Assembly (NCBI RefSeq): GCF_003143955.1 | Contig: NZ_QFVS01000002.1 | Span: 1 to 64,000 of the forward strand | Reading direction: 5' to 3' | Origin: Kurthia zopfii | GTDB lineage: Bacteria > Bacillota > Bacilli > Bacillales_A > Planococcaceae | DNA length: 64,000 nt | In this document: positions 37,790 through 45,669 of the stretch, one piece after another | How positions within the stretch are numbered: the first letter of the stretch is position 1 | Layout of the letters: each line of letters begins with the position of its first letter | The notes under the pieces: generated by a model | What the model was told of the DNA's origin: nothing | The model's database searches: none | The model's input: only the letters and a program-made list of their open reading frames with translations | Position numbers and translations under genes: made by a program

Positions 37790-39028
37790 CTATACTAACT
37801 GTAAATTTGAAGTCCATTTATTTGCATTTTGAACAAATTCGAATAAATCCTCAGAAGAAAGGTCTAATTCACCTTTCAAACTTTCAACAGTTTCCCAATC
37901 TTGTTTTTCTAATGCAATTGTCATTTGTAAAATTGCCGATAATTCTGTTTTTGCTCCAGAAATTGTACCGACGATTTCATTTGAAAGTGGCAGCTGCGTT
38001 AAAATATCGTTCATTGGTTTTTCAAGTAATGCATCTATTAAAGAGAACATCCCGACTAAGAAATACTCTGAGTAGTTGCGATAACCAATGCGTTTCGCCA
38101 TCAACTCACATAGTTTGGCACGACAAAGTGATGATTTCATCAATTCTTCGTAAACATCCATACCTTTTTTGCGGCCTGATTCTCTGTACGCAAGTATGTA
38201 CACCCATTTTTGAAGATCCGTTAAGCCAAGTAATAGGATGGCTTGCTTAATTGAACGGATTTTTTTCTTTGTGCGTTTTGATGATGTATTAATTAATTTT
38301 AGCAATTTGAATGACAGTGCGACATCATGTTCGATTTGATTAACGAGTTCATCAATGTCTGGTTCTTCACTTTTAAGTAAAGCGATGACTTGATAGTATT
38401 GCATCAAGTTCGTTGGAATTTCAGTACCTTTAATGATTTGCGGTTGTTTGAAATAGTATCCTTGGAATAGTTGGTAACCGATAGATTTCGCTTCCATATA
38501 TTGCGCTCTTGTCTCAACTTTTTCCGCCAAAAGCGTGATATGAGGATATTTAGTTAATACTTTTTGTTCAATTTCATTGCGCTCTGCTTCTGTTGAAAGC
38601 AGGAAATCTACTTTAATATAATTCATATATCTGAAAAGTCGATCATATAAATTCACATTGTCTTGAAGTACGAAGTCATCCAATGCAATTCGGAAGCCCA
38701 TATTGCGAATTTCTTCAATTCTTCTTACAACTTTTTCTGTAATCGGAACATCTTCTAAAACTTCTACGACAATTTCCTTTGGTGACAAACTTTCAAAAAT
38801 ATCACTCATTAATAGTGTTTCTGTAAAGTTTATAAAACATGGTTTCCCACTAGCTAGTTCATCAAATCCTATCGAGAAAAAAGAGTTGATCAACACTTCA
38901 ACAGTTGCCATGTCAGAGTCAACAGCAACAAATTCATTTTTTTCTGTGCCACTTCTATACAGCAGTTCATATGCGAATAGTTTTTCTTCCACATCAAAAA
39001 TCGGCTGTCTACCGATGAATATTTCCAT
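37790..39028 (-). CDS. EAL-HDOD signalling protein (YuxH-like)
   Basis: A 412-residue cytoplasmic protein with an N-terminal EAL domain (FIGRQPIFDVEEKLFAYELLYRS to QLFQGYYFKQP, 1-205) and a C-terminal HDOD domain (205-412, DVALSFKLLKLINTSS, SIKQAILLLGLTDLQKWV). The EAL signature is ELL and several metal ligands of active c-di-GMP phosphodiesterases are not conserved, so it is probably a degenerate, non-catalytic domain, as in the YuxH/CdgJ group. Role unknown; the flanks are non-coding. Confidence 0.88.
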   Translation of the reverse strand: MEIFIGRQPIFDVEEKLFAYELLYRSGTEKNEFVAVDSDMATVEVLINSFFSIGFDELASGKPCFINFTETLLMSDIFESLSPKEIVVEVLEDVPITEKVVRRIEEIRNMGFRIALDDFVLQDNVNLYDRLFRYMNYIKVDFLLSTEAERNEIEQKVLTKYPHITLLAEKVETRAQYMEAKSIGYQLFQGYYFKQPQIIKGTEIPTNLMQYYQVIALLKSEEPDIDELVNQIEHDVALSFKLLKLINTSSKRTKKKIRSIKQAILLLGLTDLQKWVYILAYRESGRKKGMDVYEELMKSSLCRAKLCELMAKRIGYRNYSEYFLVGMFSLIDALLEKPMNDILTQLPLSNEIVGTISGAKTELSAILQMTIALEKQDWETVESLKGELDLSSEDLFEFVQNANKWTSNLQLV

Positions 39029-39232
39029 TACGTTACCCCTTCACTACAATTTGCCTTTTATTATATCATTCATCATGACTTTAGTCTGTATTGTTCTACT
39101 ATTTTTTATAATAAACACTATGTAATTAGGTATTATTCTACTCATTAATTTGAATTTTTTTCATATTCCTCTGTTTTCCCCTTACTTCCATTGATACAAA
39201 TTCAATTCTTTAGACCTATTTTGTGAAAAAAT
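39029..39232. other. AT-rich gap upstream of the EAL-HDOD gene
   Basis: About 200 bp of AT-rich DNA between the EAL-HDOD start and the dedA-side terminator. It must carry the promoter of the EAL-HDOD gene, but I cannot point to a good hexamer pair and see no gene. Confidence 0.5.
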
Positions 39233-39265
39233 AAAAAAACTGACATGATTTTATAATCATGTCAG
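39233..39265 (-). terminator. Terminator downstream of dedA and its repeat
   Basis: A perfect 11-bp stem (CTGACATGATT / AATCATGTCAG, loop TTAT) and seven Ts on the minus strand. It lies about 280 bp after the dedA stop, with the palindromic repeat between. Confidence 0.85.
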
Positions 39266-39314
39266 CTTTGGATTGGGCTTGAAATGGTTTTTGGGTCCTT
39301 CTCAGGTTTAGTGG

Positions 39315-39567
39315 TGTCTAGCAAATTCACGCTATATGCTATGGGATACTTCAGGTTTTCGGGTCCTTCTCGGGTTTTCGTGTCTAGCTTGTTCCACTAC
39401 TCTCTTTGAGTCACTTCGAAAACTCGGGGAAAAGTGGTGGAGCTTTTACTTTTCCTTCGTTTCCTCCAGTGCTCTCGAGAGTCCCGAGTGGAAACGCTTT
39501 TCGTCTTTTACTTTCTCTTCAATCCTTGCAGTACCCTCGCATATGGGCTAGCGCGTTTTGCTTTTCG
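39315..39567. repeat. Nested pair of TGTCTAG palindromic repeats after dedA
   Basis: The outer element starts TGTCTAGCAAATTCACGCTA (39315) and ends near GCTTTTCG (39567). Its two arms are imperfect inverted copies and match the unit at 59051-59175. It is split by a second TGTCTAG element (39381 to about 39505) with the common core GTGGTGGAGCTTTTACTTTTCC, itself an imperfect palindrome. The outer element's end overlaps the last codons and stop of dedA. Confidence 0.75.
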
Positions 39568-40222
39568 GTGTTCGACTCTTAACTAACCCTACTATTGCTG
39601 GGATCACCGATAATAGGATAATGATGATAAGTACTTTTGAGAAATTGTCGCGCACGATCGGGATGTTTCCGAAGAAGTGTCCTAGTAGTGTGCATGATAG
39701 TACCCATAGTGCTGCTCCGACCATATTGTAGAGTAGGAAGTAGCCGTATTTCATGCGACTTGCTCCTGCTACGAATGGGATGAATGTTCGGATGAATGGC
39801 ATGAATCGTGCAATGACGATTGTTTTGCCGCCGTGTTTATTAAAGAACGCTTCTGCTTTGTCCATTTTTTCTTGGTTAATCATTTTTCCTAGTAGCGAGC
39901 CTGGTTTGATCGTCGTTCCTACTTTTTTACCGATTTCATAATTAAGGGAATCGCCTAAAACTGCTGCTACAAAGAATACAACGATTACTACTGTTAAGTT
40001 TAGTGGTGGTACGCCTGATGCGCCGCCAATTGCCGTAAATGTACCCGCTGCAAATAATAATGAGTCTCCTGGTAGGAATGGGAAAATAACTAATCCCGTC
40101 TCAATAAATACGATTGCGAATAAAATTCCATACGTCCAGTTTTTATAGTCTTTAATTATTTCCACTAGATGCTGGTCTATGTGGAGAATAAAACTAATGA
40201 CATGTTCAATCATTGTAATCAT
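39548..40222 (-). CDS. DedA-family membrane protein
   Basis: A 224-residue DedA/SNARE-associated (VTT) membrane protein with the family motifs FIETGLVIFPFLPGDSLLFAAG and FFNKHGGKTIVIARFMPFIRTFIPFVAGASRM. Recent work assigns DedA members to undecaprenyl-phosphate or phospholipid flipping; which applies here is not clear. The C-terminal KSKTR and the stop codon are encoded by the end of a palindromic repeat (39315-39567), so the tail was probably changed by that insertion. Confidence 0.9.
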   Translation of the reverse strand: MITMIEHVISFILHIDQHLVEIIKDYKNWTYGILFAIVFIETGLVIFPFLPGDSLLFAAGTFTAIGGASGVPPLNLTVVIVVFFVAAVLGDSLNYEIGKKVGTTIKPGSLLGKMINQEKMDKAEAFFNKHGGKTIVIARFMPFIRTFIPFVAGASRMKYGYFLLYNMVGAALWVLSCTLLGHFFGNIPIVRDNFSKVLIIIILLSVIPAIVGLVKSRTPKSKTR

Positions 40223-40339
40223 CGTTTATTATTCACAATCCTTTTCTGGTTTCTGCTTACTATCATACTCTTTTTAAAGTAAAACTGTCATGTCAAAATA
40301 AACGAAAAATGGCTAAATTAGTTGCGTTTTCATCGAAAT

Positions 40340-42304
40340 TTACAATTTCTTAACAAACCATGCTTCGATTTCTTCAAGTCTTTGCTGTCTAAGGTGTGGT
40401 AGCCCTGTTCGCGATAAGTCATGGTTCGCTTTCGGGAAACGAATAAACTCGACATCTTTCTTCTTCGCCTTCATCGCAATATACAATTGTTCAGCTTGTT
40501 CCATTGGACAGCGAATATCTTCTTCACTGTGCAAAATCATCAATGGTGTCTTCATGTCATCTACATATTTGAGCGGCGAATGCTTCCATAGTTTTTCAAC
40601 GTCATCTAGATTGCCGTCAATTTGCCATTCCGTGAAATAGTAACCAATATCTGAAACGCCATACATACTAATCCAATTTGAAATTGAACGCTGTGTCAGT
40701 GCTGCTTTGAAACGATCTGTATGGCCAACAATCCAGTTCGTCATAAAGCCGCCGTAGCTACCACCCATAACACCTAATCTTGACGCATCAATCCATTTTT
40801 TTTCTTCTACAATCATATCGACTGCCGCCATTAAATCACGGTAATCTCCTCCGCCATAGTTACCTCTACAACCATTTACAAACGCTTGGCTGTAACTTTG
40901 ACTACCTCTCGGATTCATATACAGCACGGCATATCCTTGAGCAGCAAGTGCCTGCATTTCATGGAAAAAAGTATTGGCATACATCATATGCGGGCCACCG
41001 TGAATGTATAAAATCATCGGATACTTTTCACCCTCCACATAATTCGTAGGTTTCATAAACCAGCCCCATACTAATTCACCTTCATTTTCAACTTGGACAA
41101 TTTCTGGTTTTACAATGATATGTGTTTGTTCATATGCTTCATTGAAATGAGTCAGCTGTCTTCTCTCTCCAGTTGCAATTTCATGTAAATATAATTCACC
41201 AACTGAAGTCGTATTCGATACTGTAATTAATGCGTAAATGCCATCCTTCGTAATATCAAAGCCATAAATATGTTCTTCTTCCGGTGTTGCCACATAAATT
41301 GCACCTGATAAAGTCGCATAATACAAGCGTACATCGCCCATTGTAGACATTTGGAAGTAGAGATCATTATTTGCTGTCCATACTACTGATGGTGCTACTA
41401 CTCCTTGTTGGATATCGCCTGAAGAATAATCGCCAACCGGTTGATCCATCATTTCTGTTAATGACCAAGTAAATTGTTGCTTCGTATCATAAACGTAGAT
41501 TTCATTATGTGTCGCATTTTTATAGGGTTCATTCGGTGAAACTTCAAACGCCAGATATGCTTCATCTGGTGAATAAGTTGCGCCACTAATACTGCCGTCA
41601 AAGTCTAAAATCAATTGTTGTTCCTTTGTTTCTAAATCAATTGAACATAATTGCATAGAGAAATCATCGTCATCTTCTCGACTCCACTTCGTCACGATAA
41701 CATGTGAGTTTTGCGCATTTGAAGTTTGAATTAAATAGTCGAAATCATCATGCGTTAAACGTTTGATTTCACCTGTCTCAAGTGAGAGAATTCCTACTTG
41801 TGCCGCCGTATCATTTGGCAATAGACCCACTCCATTTAACTGATAACGCATACCTTTTACATGATAGGCTTTTTCTCTTTTTTCTTCTTCTTCCTTCTCG
41901 CCAAATTCCATGCCTTTTTTCAATTTTGCAGAGAAAATAATGGCATCGCTTGTCGCATTCCATGTGTAGGTTTGGATTTCTCGTAATTCTGCTGAAGCTT
42001 CATATGCTTCGCCACCTGCAGTTGATAAAATATACAGCTTCGCAAAATCGTCTCGCTTCGCAATAAATGAGATTTTCTGTCCGTCTTTTGACCATTGAAC
42101 ACTTGAGATTCGTTCTTTGCCACGTGTCCACTGTGTCACGACTTCGGTCTCGATATTTACATGGAATAAGTGCGCGTAATATGTATTTTCTTCCTCATCC
42201 ATAATTGTACGAGTGAAAACAGCTTCTTTACTATTTGGTGATAATATTGGATTTGCTACTGAGATGAGTTCAAATAAGTCTTCTTTTTTAATCAGTTCCG
42301 ACAT
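40340..42304 (-). CDS. S9 family acylaminoacyl-/prolyl-oligopeptidase (YuxL-like)
   Basis: A 654-residue serine peptidase with an N-terminal seven-bladed beta-propeller (about 1-380, WD-like TolB repeats) and a C-terminal alpha/beta-hydrolase. The nucleophile elbow is GGSYGGFMTNW (Ser about 515), with Asp in HSEEDIRCP (about 597) and His in KANHDLS (about 626); YIHGGPHMMY forms the oxyanion region. It has no signal peptide, so it is cytoplasmic and likely trims acylated or short peptides. The RBS AGGGG is eight bases upstream of ATG. Monocistronic. Confidence 0.93.
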   Translation of the reverse strand: MSELIKKEDLFELISVANPILSPNSKEAVFTRTIMDEEENTYYAHLFHVNIETEVVTQWTRGKERISSVQWSKDGQKISFIAKRDDFAKLYILSTAGGEAYEASAELREIQTYTWNATSDAIIFSAKLKKGMEFGEKEEEEKREKAYHVKGMRYQLNGVGLLPNDTAAQVGILSLETGEIKRLTHDDFDYLIQTSNAQNSHVIVTKWSREDDDDFSMQLCSIDLETKEQQLILDFDGSISGATYSPDEAYLAFEVSPNEPYKNATHNEIYVYDTKQQFTWSLTEMMDQPVGDYSSGDIQQGVVAPSVVWTANNDLYFQMSTMGDVRLYYATLSGAIYVATPEEEHIYGFDITKDGIYALITVSNTTSVGELYLHEIATGERRQLTHFNEAYEQTHIIVKPEIVQVENEGELVWGWFMKPTNYVEGEKYPMILYIHGGPHMMYANTFFHEMQALAAQGYAVLYMNPRGSQSYSQAFVNGCRGNYGGGDYRDLMAAVDMIVEEKKWIDASRLGVMGGSYGGFMTNWIVGHTDRFKAALTQRSISNWISMYGVSDIGYYFTEWQIDGNLDDVEKLWKHSPLKYVDDMKTPLMILHSEEDIRCPMEQAEQLYIAMKAKKKDVEFIRFPKANHDLSRTGLPHLRQQRLEEIEAWFVKKL

Positions 42305-42464
42305 TTTAACAGCCCCTAATCGATTTTCCTCTAATTATAATATGAAATGTAAGCCTTGCCAAAAAATAGATTGAATACAGTGCATAAATGCCTTATAATA
42401 CTTGTATTTTCTGAATAATTACTCAAGGATAGTATGTTTATATCAAGTAAATTGGAAAACTTTA

Positions 42465-42473
42465 TGCTATGAT
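42465..42473 (+). promoter_or_regulatory. Possible extended -10 of the amino acid permease gene
   Basis: TGCTATGAT fits an extended -10 (TGnTATGAT) 42 bp before the permease start. No convincing -35 is present. Confidence 0.35.
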
Positions 42474-42514
42474 AATTTAAGAAAACGAAATAAAATAACG
42501 AAGGAGTTGCAAAA

Positions 42515-43885
42515 ATGAGCAAAAATCAACCAGAGTTACAACGAGGTTTACAATCAAGACATATCACATTAATGTCTTTAGGTGCAGCAATCGGTGTCGG
42601 TTTATTCTTAGGTTCAGCTGGCGCAATCAAAATTGCTGGTCCTGCTGTTTTACTCACTTACGCACTCGGAGGTATCGTGATTTTCTTCGTGATGCGCGCA
42701 CTAGGCGAAATAGCAGTTGAACATCCAATTGCTGGTTCATTTAGTCGTTACGCCCAAGATTATTTAGGGCCACTTGCTGGTTTCATCACAGGATGGAACT
42801 ATTGGTTTTTATGGATTGTAACTTGTATGGCAGAAATTACTGCAGTAGGGATTTACATGACACTATGGTTCCCAGATTCACCTAGATGGATATGGGCATT
42901 AGCTGCACTAGTGTTAATGACGTTAATCAATTTAATCGCAGCAAAAGTTTTCGGAGAATTCGAATTTTGGTTCGCATTCATTAAAGTATTTGCTATCATC
43001 GCCATGATCGTCATCGGTTTAGGTGTCATCCTATTCGGGATTGGTAATGCTGGTGAGGCGGTAGGTTTCTCTAATCTTTGGACAAATGGCGGATTCATGC
43101 CTCATGGTATATCCGGTGTCATCCAAGCGCTTCCGATTGTCATGTTCGCATACTTAGGAGTCGAAATGATCGGGGTTACAGCTGGTGAAGCGAAGGATCC
43201 GAAAAAAACGCTTCCGAAAGCAATCAATACTGTGTTACTCCGTGTATTAGTTTTCTACATAGGTGCCATTACAGTAATTCTTGCGATCTATCCTTGGGAT
43301 GAAATGACTGAGGGTCAAAGTCCATTCGTTATGATGTTCGATAATGTCGGCATTCAATACGCAGCCGGGATCATTAACTTCGTCGTACTTACAGCCGCTC
43401 TTTCAAGTTGTAATAGTGGTATTTTCAGTACTGGTCGAATGATTTTCAACTTAGCAGCTCAAAAACAAGCACCGAAGATTTTCTACAATGTTGGTAAAAC
43501 AGGTGTGCCAACTCTCGCCATTCTATTCTCTGCGGCAGTTTTATTAATTGGTGTATTACTGAACTATATTATTAAAGATGAACGCATATTCCTCTACATT
43601 ACGAGTGTCTCCACATTCGGTGCAGTTTGGACATGGGTCATCATATTACTCGTACAAATTAAGTATCGAAAAACTTTATCTAAAGACGAAATCGGTAAAT
43701 TAACATTTAAAAATATATTCCACCCGATTGGTTCTTATTTCTCTGTCGCATTCTTAGTGATGGTTGTTGTCCTAATGTTCTTCAATGATGGTACGCGTAT
43801 CGCATTGATCGTCGGGCCATTATGGATCGCCATTCTAGTCGTGCTTTACTACACTGTTTATAAAAAACAATTGAAGAAAAACTAA
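42515..43885 (+). CDS. Amino acid permease (APC superfamily)
   Basis: A 456-residue, 12-TM transporter of the amino acid transporter (AAT) branch of the APC family. The N-terminus LQSRHITLMSLGAAIGVGLFLGSA and the motif PIAGSFSRYAQDYLGPLAGFITGWNYW are characteristic, as is the later EMIGVTAGEAKDPKKTLPKAI. Relatives include AlaP/YtnA, ProY and GabP. The substrate is a neutral amino acid or GABA by analogy but is not resolvable from sequence. RBS AAGGAG, then ATG. Confidence 0.92.
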   Translation: MSKNQPELQRGLQSRHITLMSLGAAIGVGLFLGSAGAIKIAGPAVLLTYALGGIVIFFVMRALGEIAVEHPIAGSFSRYAQDYLGPLAGFITGWNYWFLWIVTCMAEITAVGIYMTLWFPDSPRWIWALAALVLMTLINLIAAKVFGEFEFWFAFIKVFAIIAMIVIGLGVILFGIGNAGEAVGFSNLWTNGGFMPHGISGVIQALPIVMFAYLGVEMIGVTAGEAKDPKKTLPKAINTVLLRVLVFYIGAITVILAIYPWDEMTEGQSPFVMMFDNVGIQYAAGIINFVVLTAALSSCNSGIFSTGRMIFNLAAQKQAPKIFYNVGKTGVPTLAILFSAAVLLIGVLLNYIIKDERIFLYITSVSTFGAVWTWVIILLVQIKYRKTLSKDEIGKLTFKNIFHPIGSYFSVAFLVMVVVLMFFNDGTRIALIVGPLWIAILVVLYYTVYKKQLKKN

Positions 43886-43894
43886 AAAAAAAAA

Positions 43895-43934
43895 AATGAG
43901 GAGTGTGCCTATGATGGCACTACTCCTCATTTTT
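43895..43934. terminator. Bidirectional terminator between permease and small membrane protein genes
   Basis: AATGAGGAGT-GTGCC pairs with GGCAC-(T)-ACTCCTCATT around TATGAT, with As on one side and Ts on the other. It serves the permease on the plus strand. On the minus strand the stop codon of the small protein lies inside the stem. Confidence 0.8.
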
Positions 43935-44147
43935 CTTATGTTCTGATTCTTGATATTTAATCTCTTGTTGTACTTTTTCTTTCGTCTGATTTAGTGGATT
44001 ATGCCCATCCATGGAAGGTTTCGTACCCGTTGTAATTTCATCAAAAGGTGAATAAATATCTTCCGCTTGACGTTTTTTGAAAGCTGCTCTAAATAATACA
44101 AATAAAACGAATGCTAGAATGACGATAAAAATGATAACACCTATCAT
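43920..44147 (-). CDS. Small single-pass membrane protein
   Basis: An unrecognised 75-residue protein. It has one N-terminal membrane helix (about 2-22, VIIFIVILAFVLFVLFRAAF), a basic stop-transfer (KKRQ) and a charged cytoplasmic tail ending HKKNEE. The start used is the ATG at 44147, eight bases after GGAG; the GTG three codons earlier overlaps the RBS. It lies 15 bp downstream of the acyl-CoA ligase gene and is probably co-transcribed with it. Function unknown. Confidence 0.7.
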   Translation of the reverse strand: MIGVIIFIVILAFVLFVLFRAAFKKRQAEDIYSPFDEITTGTKPSMDGHNPLNQTKEKVQQEIKYQESEHKKNEE

Positions 44148-44162
44148 AACAATCACTCCAAA

Positions 44163-45596
44163 TTATTTTTTATTTTTTAATAACCTCTTCATAATTTTCC
44201 CCGTTGAGTTCTTCGGTAACTGCTCCACAATCTGAATATGGGAAGGCACTTTATAATCGACCAAATTGGATTGACAATGTACAAACAATGATTGCACATC
44301 TACTTCTCCCTTTATCGTAACATACGCGACAACTCTTTCGCCATAATGAAGATCTTCTTCACCAACTACAGCTACTTCAACAATCGATCCGTGACGATAC
44401 AATACCTCCTCCACCTCGCGTGGATAGACATTGTAACCACCAACAATACAAACATCTTTTTTCCGATCGACGATGAAAATATAGCCTTCTTCATCCATAT
44501 AAGCTAAATCACCTGTATGTAACCAGCCGTTTTTCAAAACTTTCGCCGTTTCTTCTGCCATTTTATAATAACCACCCATAACATTCTTGCCCCGAACAAC
44601 CAATTCACCGACTTCATGTACCGGCAATACGTCGCCATGATCATCAACAATACGATTTTCCACATGAATAATGCTCTGACCAATCGAACCCGCTTTTTGC
44701 TTACCAAATGGGTTGAAGCAAGTGACAGGAGAAGCTTCTGAAAGACCATAACCTTCTGAAATTTTCAGTTGGAATGTCTCTTCAAAATTTTGAAGCATCG
44801 CAGTTGGCAATGATGAACCACCCGAGATTGCTAAACGAATCGTTCCTAATGGTTGTGCATAATCTGTCGGTGTATGCAGTAAAAATGAATACATCGTTGG
44901 CACACCTGCAAATACAGTCGCTTGCTGTTCATTGGCTGCTCTAAACACTTCCTTCGGGCTAAAACTCTTTTGAAGAAGTAAAGTAGCTCCTTGGAAAAGA
45001 GGCGCGTTCACTGCAACAGTTAGTGCAAATACATGAAAAACAGGTAGTACCGTAATCATTCGATCCTCATGAAAAATCCCTAAAAAATCCGCAACATCTG
45101 ATGCATTATGATAGAGATTGCCATGTGTCAGCATTGCACCTTTTGGATTTCCAGTCGTGCCGGAAGTATATAAAATAATTGCTAATTGTTCCAAAACCAC
45201 TTCATTGTCGAAAGGTAAATCAATCTTCAGTTCAAAATCAATGGCGATTTCATTCGTATAATTGCCCCCCTGATTCGGATGCACAATCATTCCTTTCGAA
45301 TCACTTTGTGCTAAAATATACGCGATTTCTCGCTCCGAATAATTCGGATTGATCGGTACAGCAGTTGCTCCAACTAACCAAATAGCATAGAGTGAAATGA
45401 TAAATTCGGCTTCATTTCCCATGATGATGACGATTTGATCACCTTTATGAAATTCTTGGTCATGTAACTGTGCCGCAACTGACTCGACAGATTTTAATAA
45501 TTGTTCATATGTATAGGTTCTTTGTTCTGTAATGATTGCAGGTTTTAAAGGATTTTTCTCGCTATTTTCATATAATGCGTGAATCAATGTCATCAT
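44163..45596 (-). CDS. Acyl-CoA synthetase / AMP-dependent ligase
   Basis: A 477-residue ANL-superfamily ligase, short for a fatty-acid CoA ligase. It has the P-loop-like ILYTSGTTGNPKGAMLTHGN, the A4-A5 region LKISEGYGLSEASPVTCFNP, the A7 GWLHTGDLAYMDEEGYIFIVDRKKD, and the catalytic Lys in LPKNSTGKIMKR. It most likely activates medium- or long-chain fatty acids. ATG at 45596 or the next codon at 45593 fits the RBS GAGG. Only 26 bp separate it from the terminator of the Bce permease, so no full promoter fits there and readthrough or an internal promoter is implied. Confidence 0.9.
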   Translation of the reverse strand: MMTLIHALYENSEKNPLKPAIITEQRTYTYEQLLKSVESVAAQLHDQEFHKGDQIVIIMGNEAEFIISLYAIWLVGATAVPINPNYSEREIAYILAQSDSKGMIVHPNQGGNYTNEIAIDFELKIDLPFDNEVVLEQLAIILYTSGTTGNPKGAMLTHGNLYHNASDVADFLGIFHEDRMITVLPVFHVFALTVAVNAPLFQGATLLLQKSFSPKEVFRAANEQQATVFAGVPTMYSFLLHTPTDYAQPLGTIRLAISGGSSLPTAMLQNFEETFQLKISEGYGLSEASPVTCFNPFGKQKAGSIGQSIIHVENRIVDDHGDVLPVHEVGELVVRGKNVMGGYYKMAEETAKVLKNGWLHTGDLAYMDEEGYIFIVDRKKDVCIVGGYNVYPREVEEVLYRHGSIVEVAVVGEEDLHYGERVVAYVTIKGEVDVQSLFVHCQSNLVDYKVPSHIQIVEQLPKNSTGKIMKRLLKNKK

Positions 45597-45622
45597 AGCA
45601 CCTCATAGTTGTTTTTTCTTGT

Positions 45623-45666
45623 AAAAAAAAGGAGGTTGGGACACAGGAATAAACTCTGTCCCAGCC
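45623..45666 (-). terminator. Terminator of the Bce-type operon
   Basis: A 13-bp stem (45634-45646 with 45654-45666, containing TTGGGACA and TGTCCCAG) and eight Ts on the minus strand, immediately after the permease stop. GGGACA-type terminators are common in Bacillales. Confidence 0.85.
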
Positions 45667-45669
45667 TTG

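Noticed and set aside
37579-38250. 223-codon plus-strand frame opposite the cytochrome and EAL-HDOD genes
   Set aside because: It is antisense to two well-supported genes across their intergenic gap, with no domain signal and biased composition.
39336-39551. 71-codon plus-strand frame after dedA
   Set aside because: It lies wholly within the nested palindromic repeat and has no RBS.
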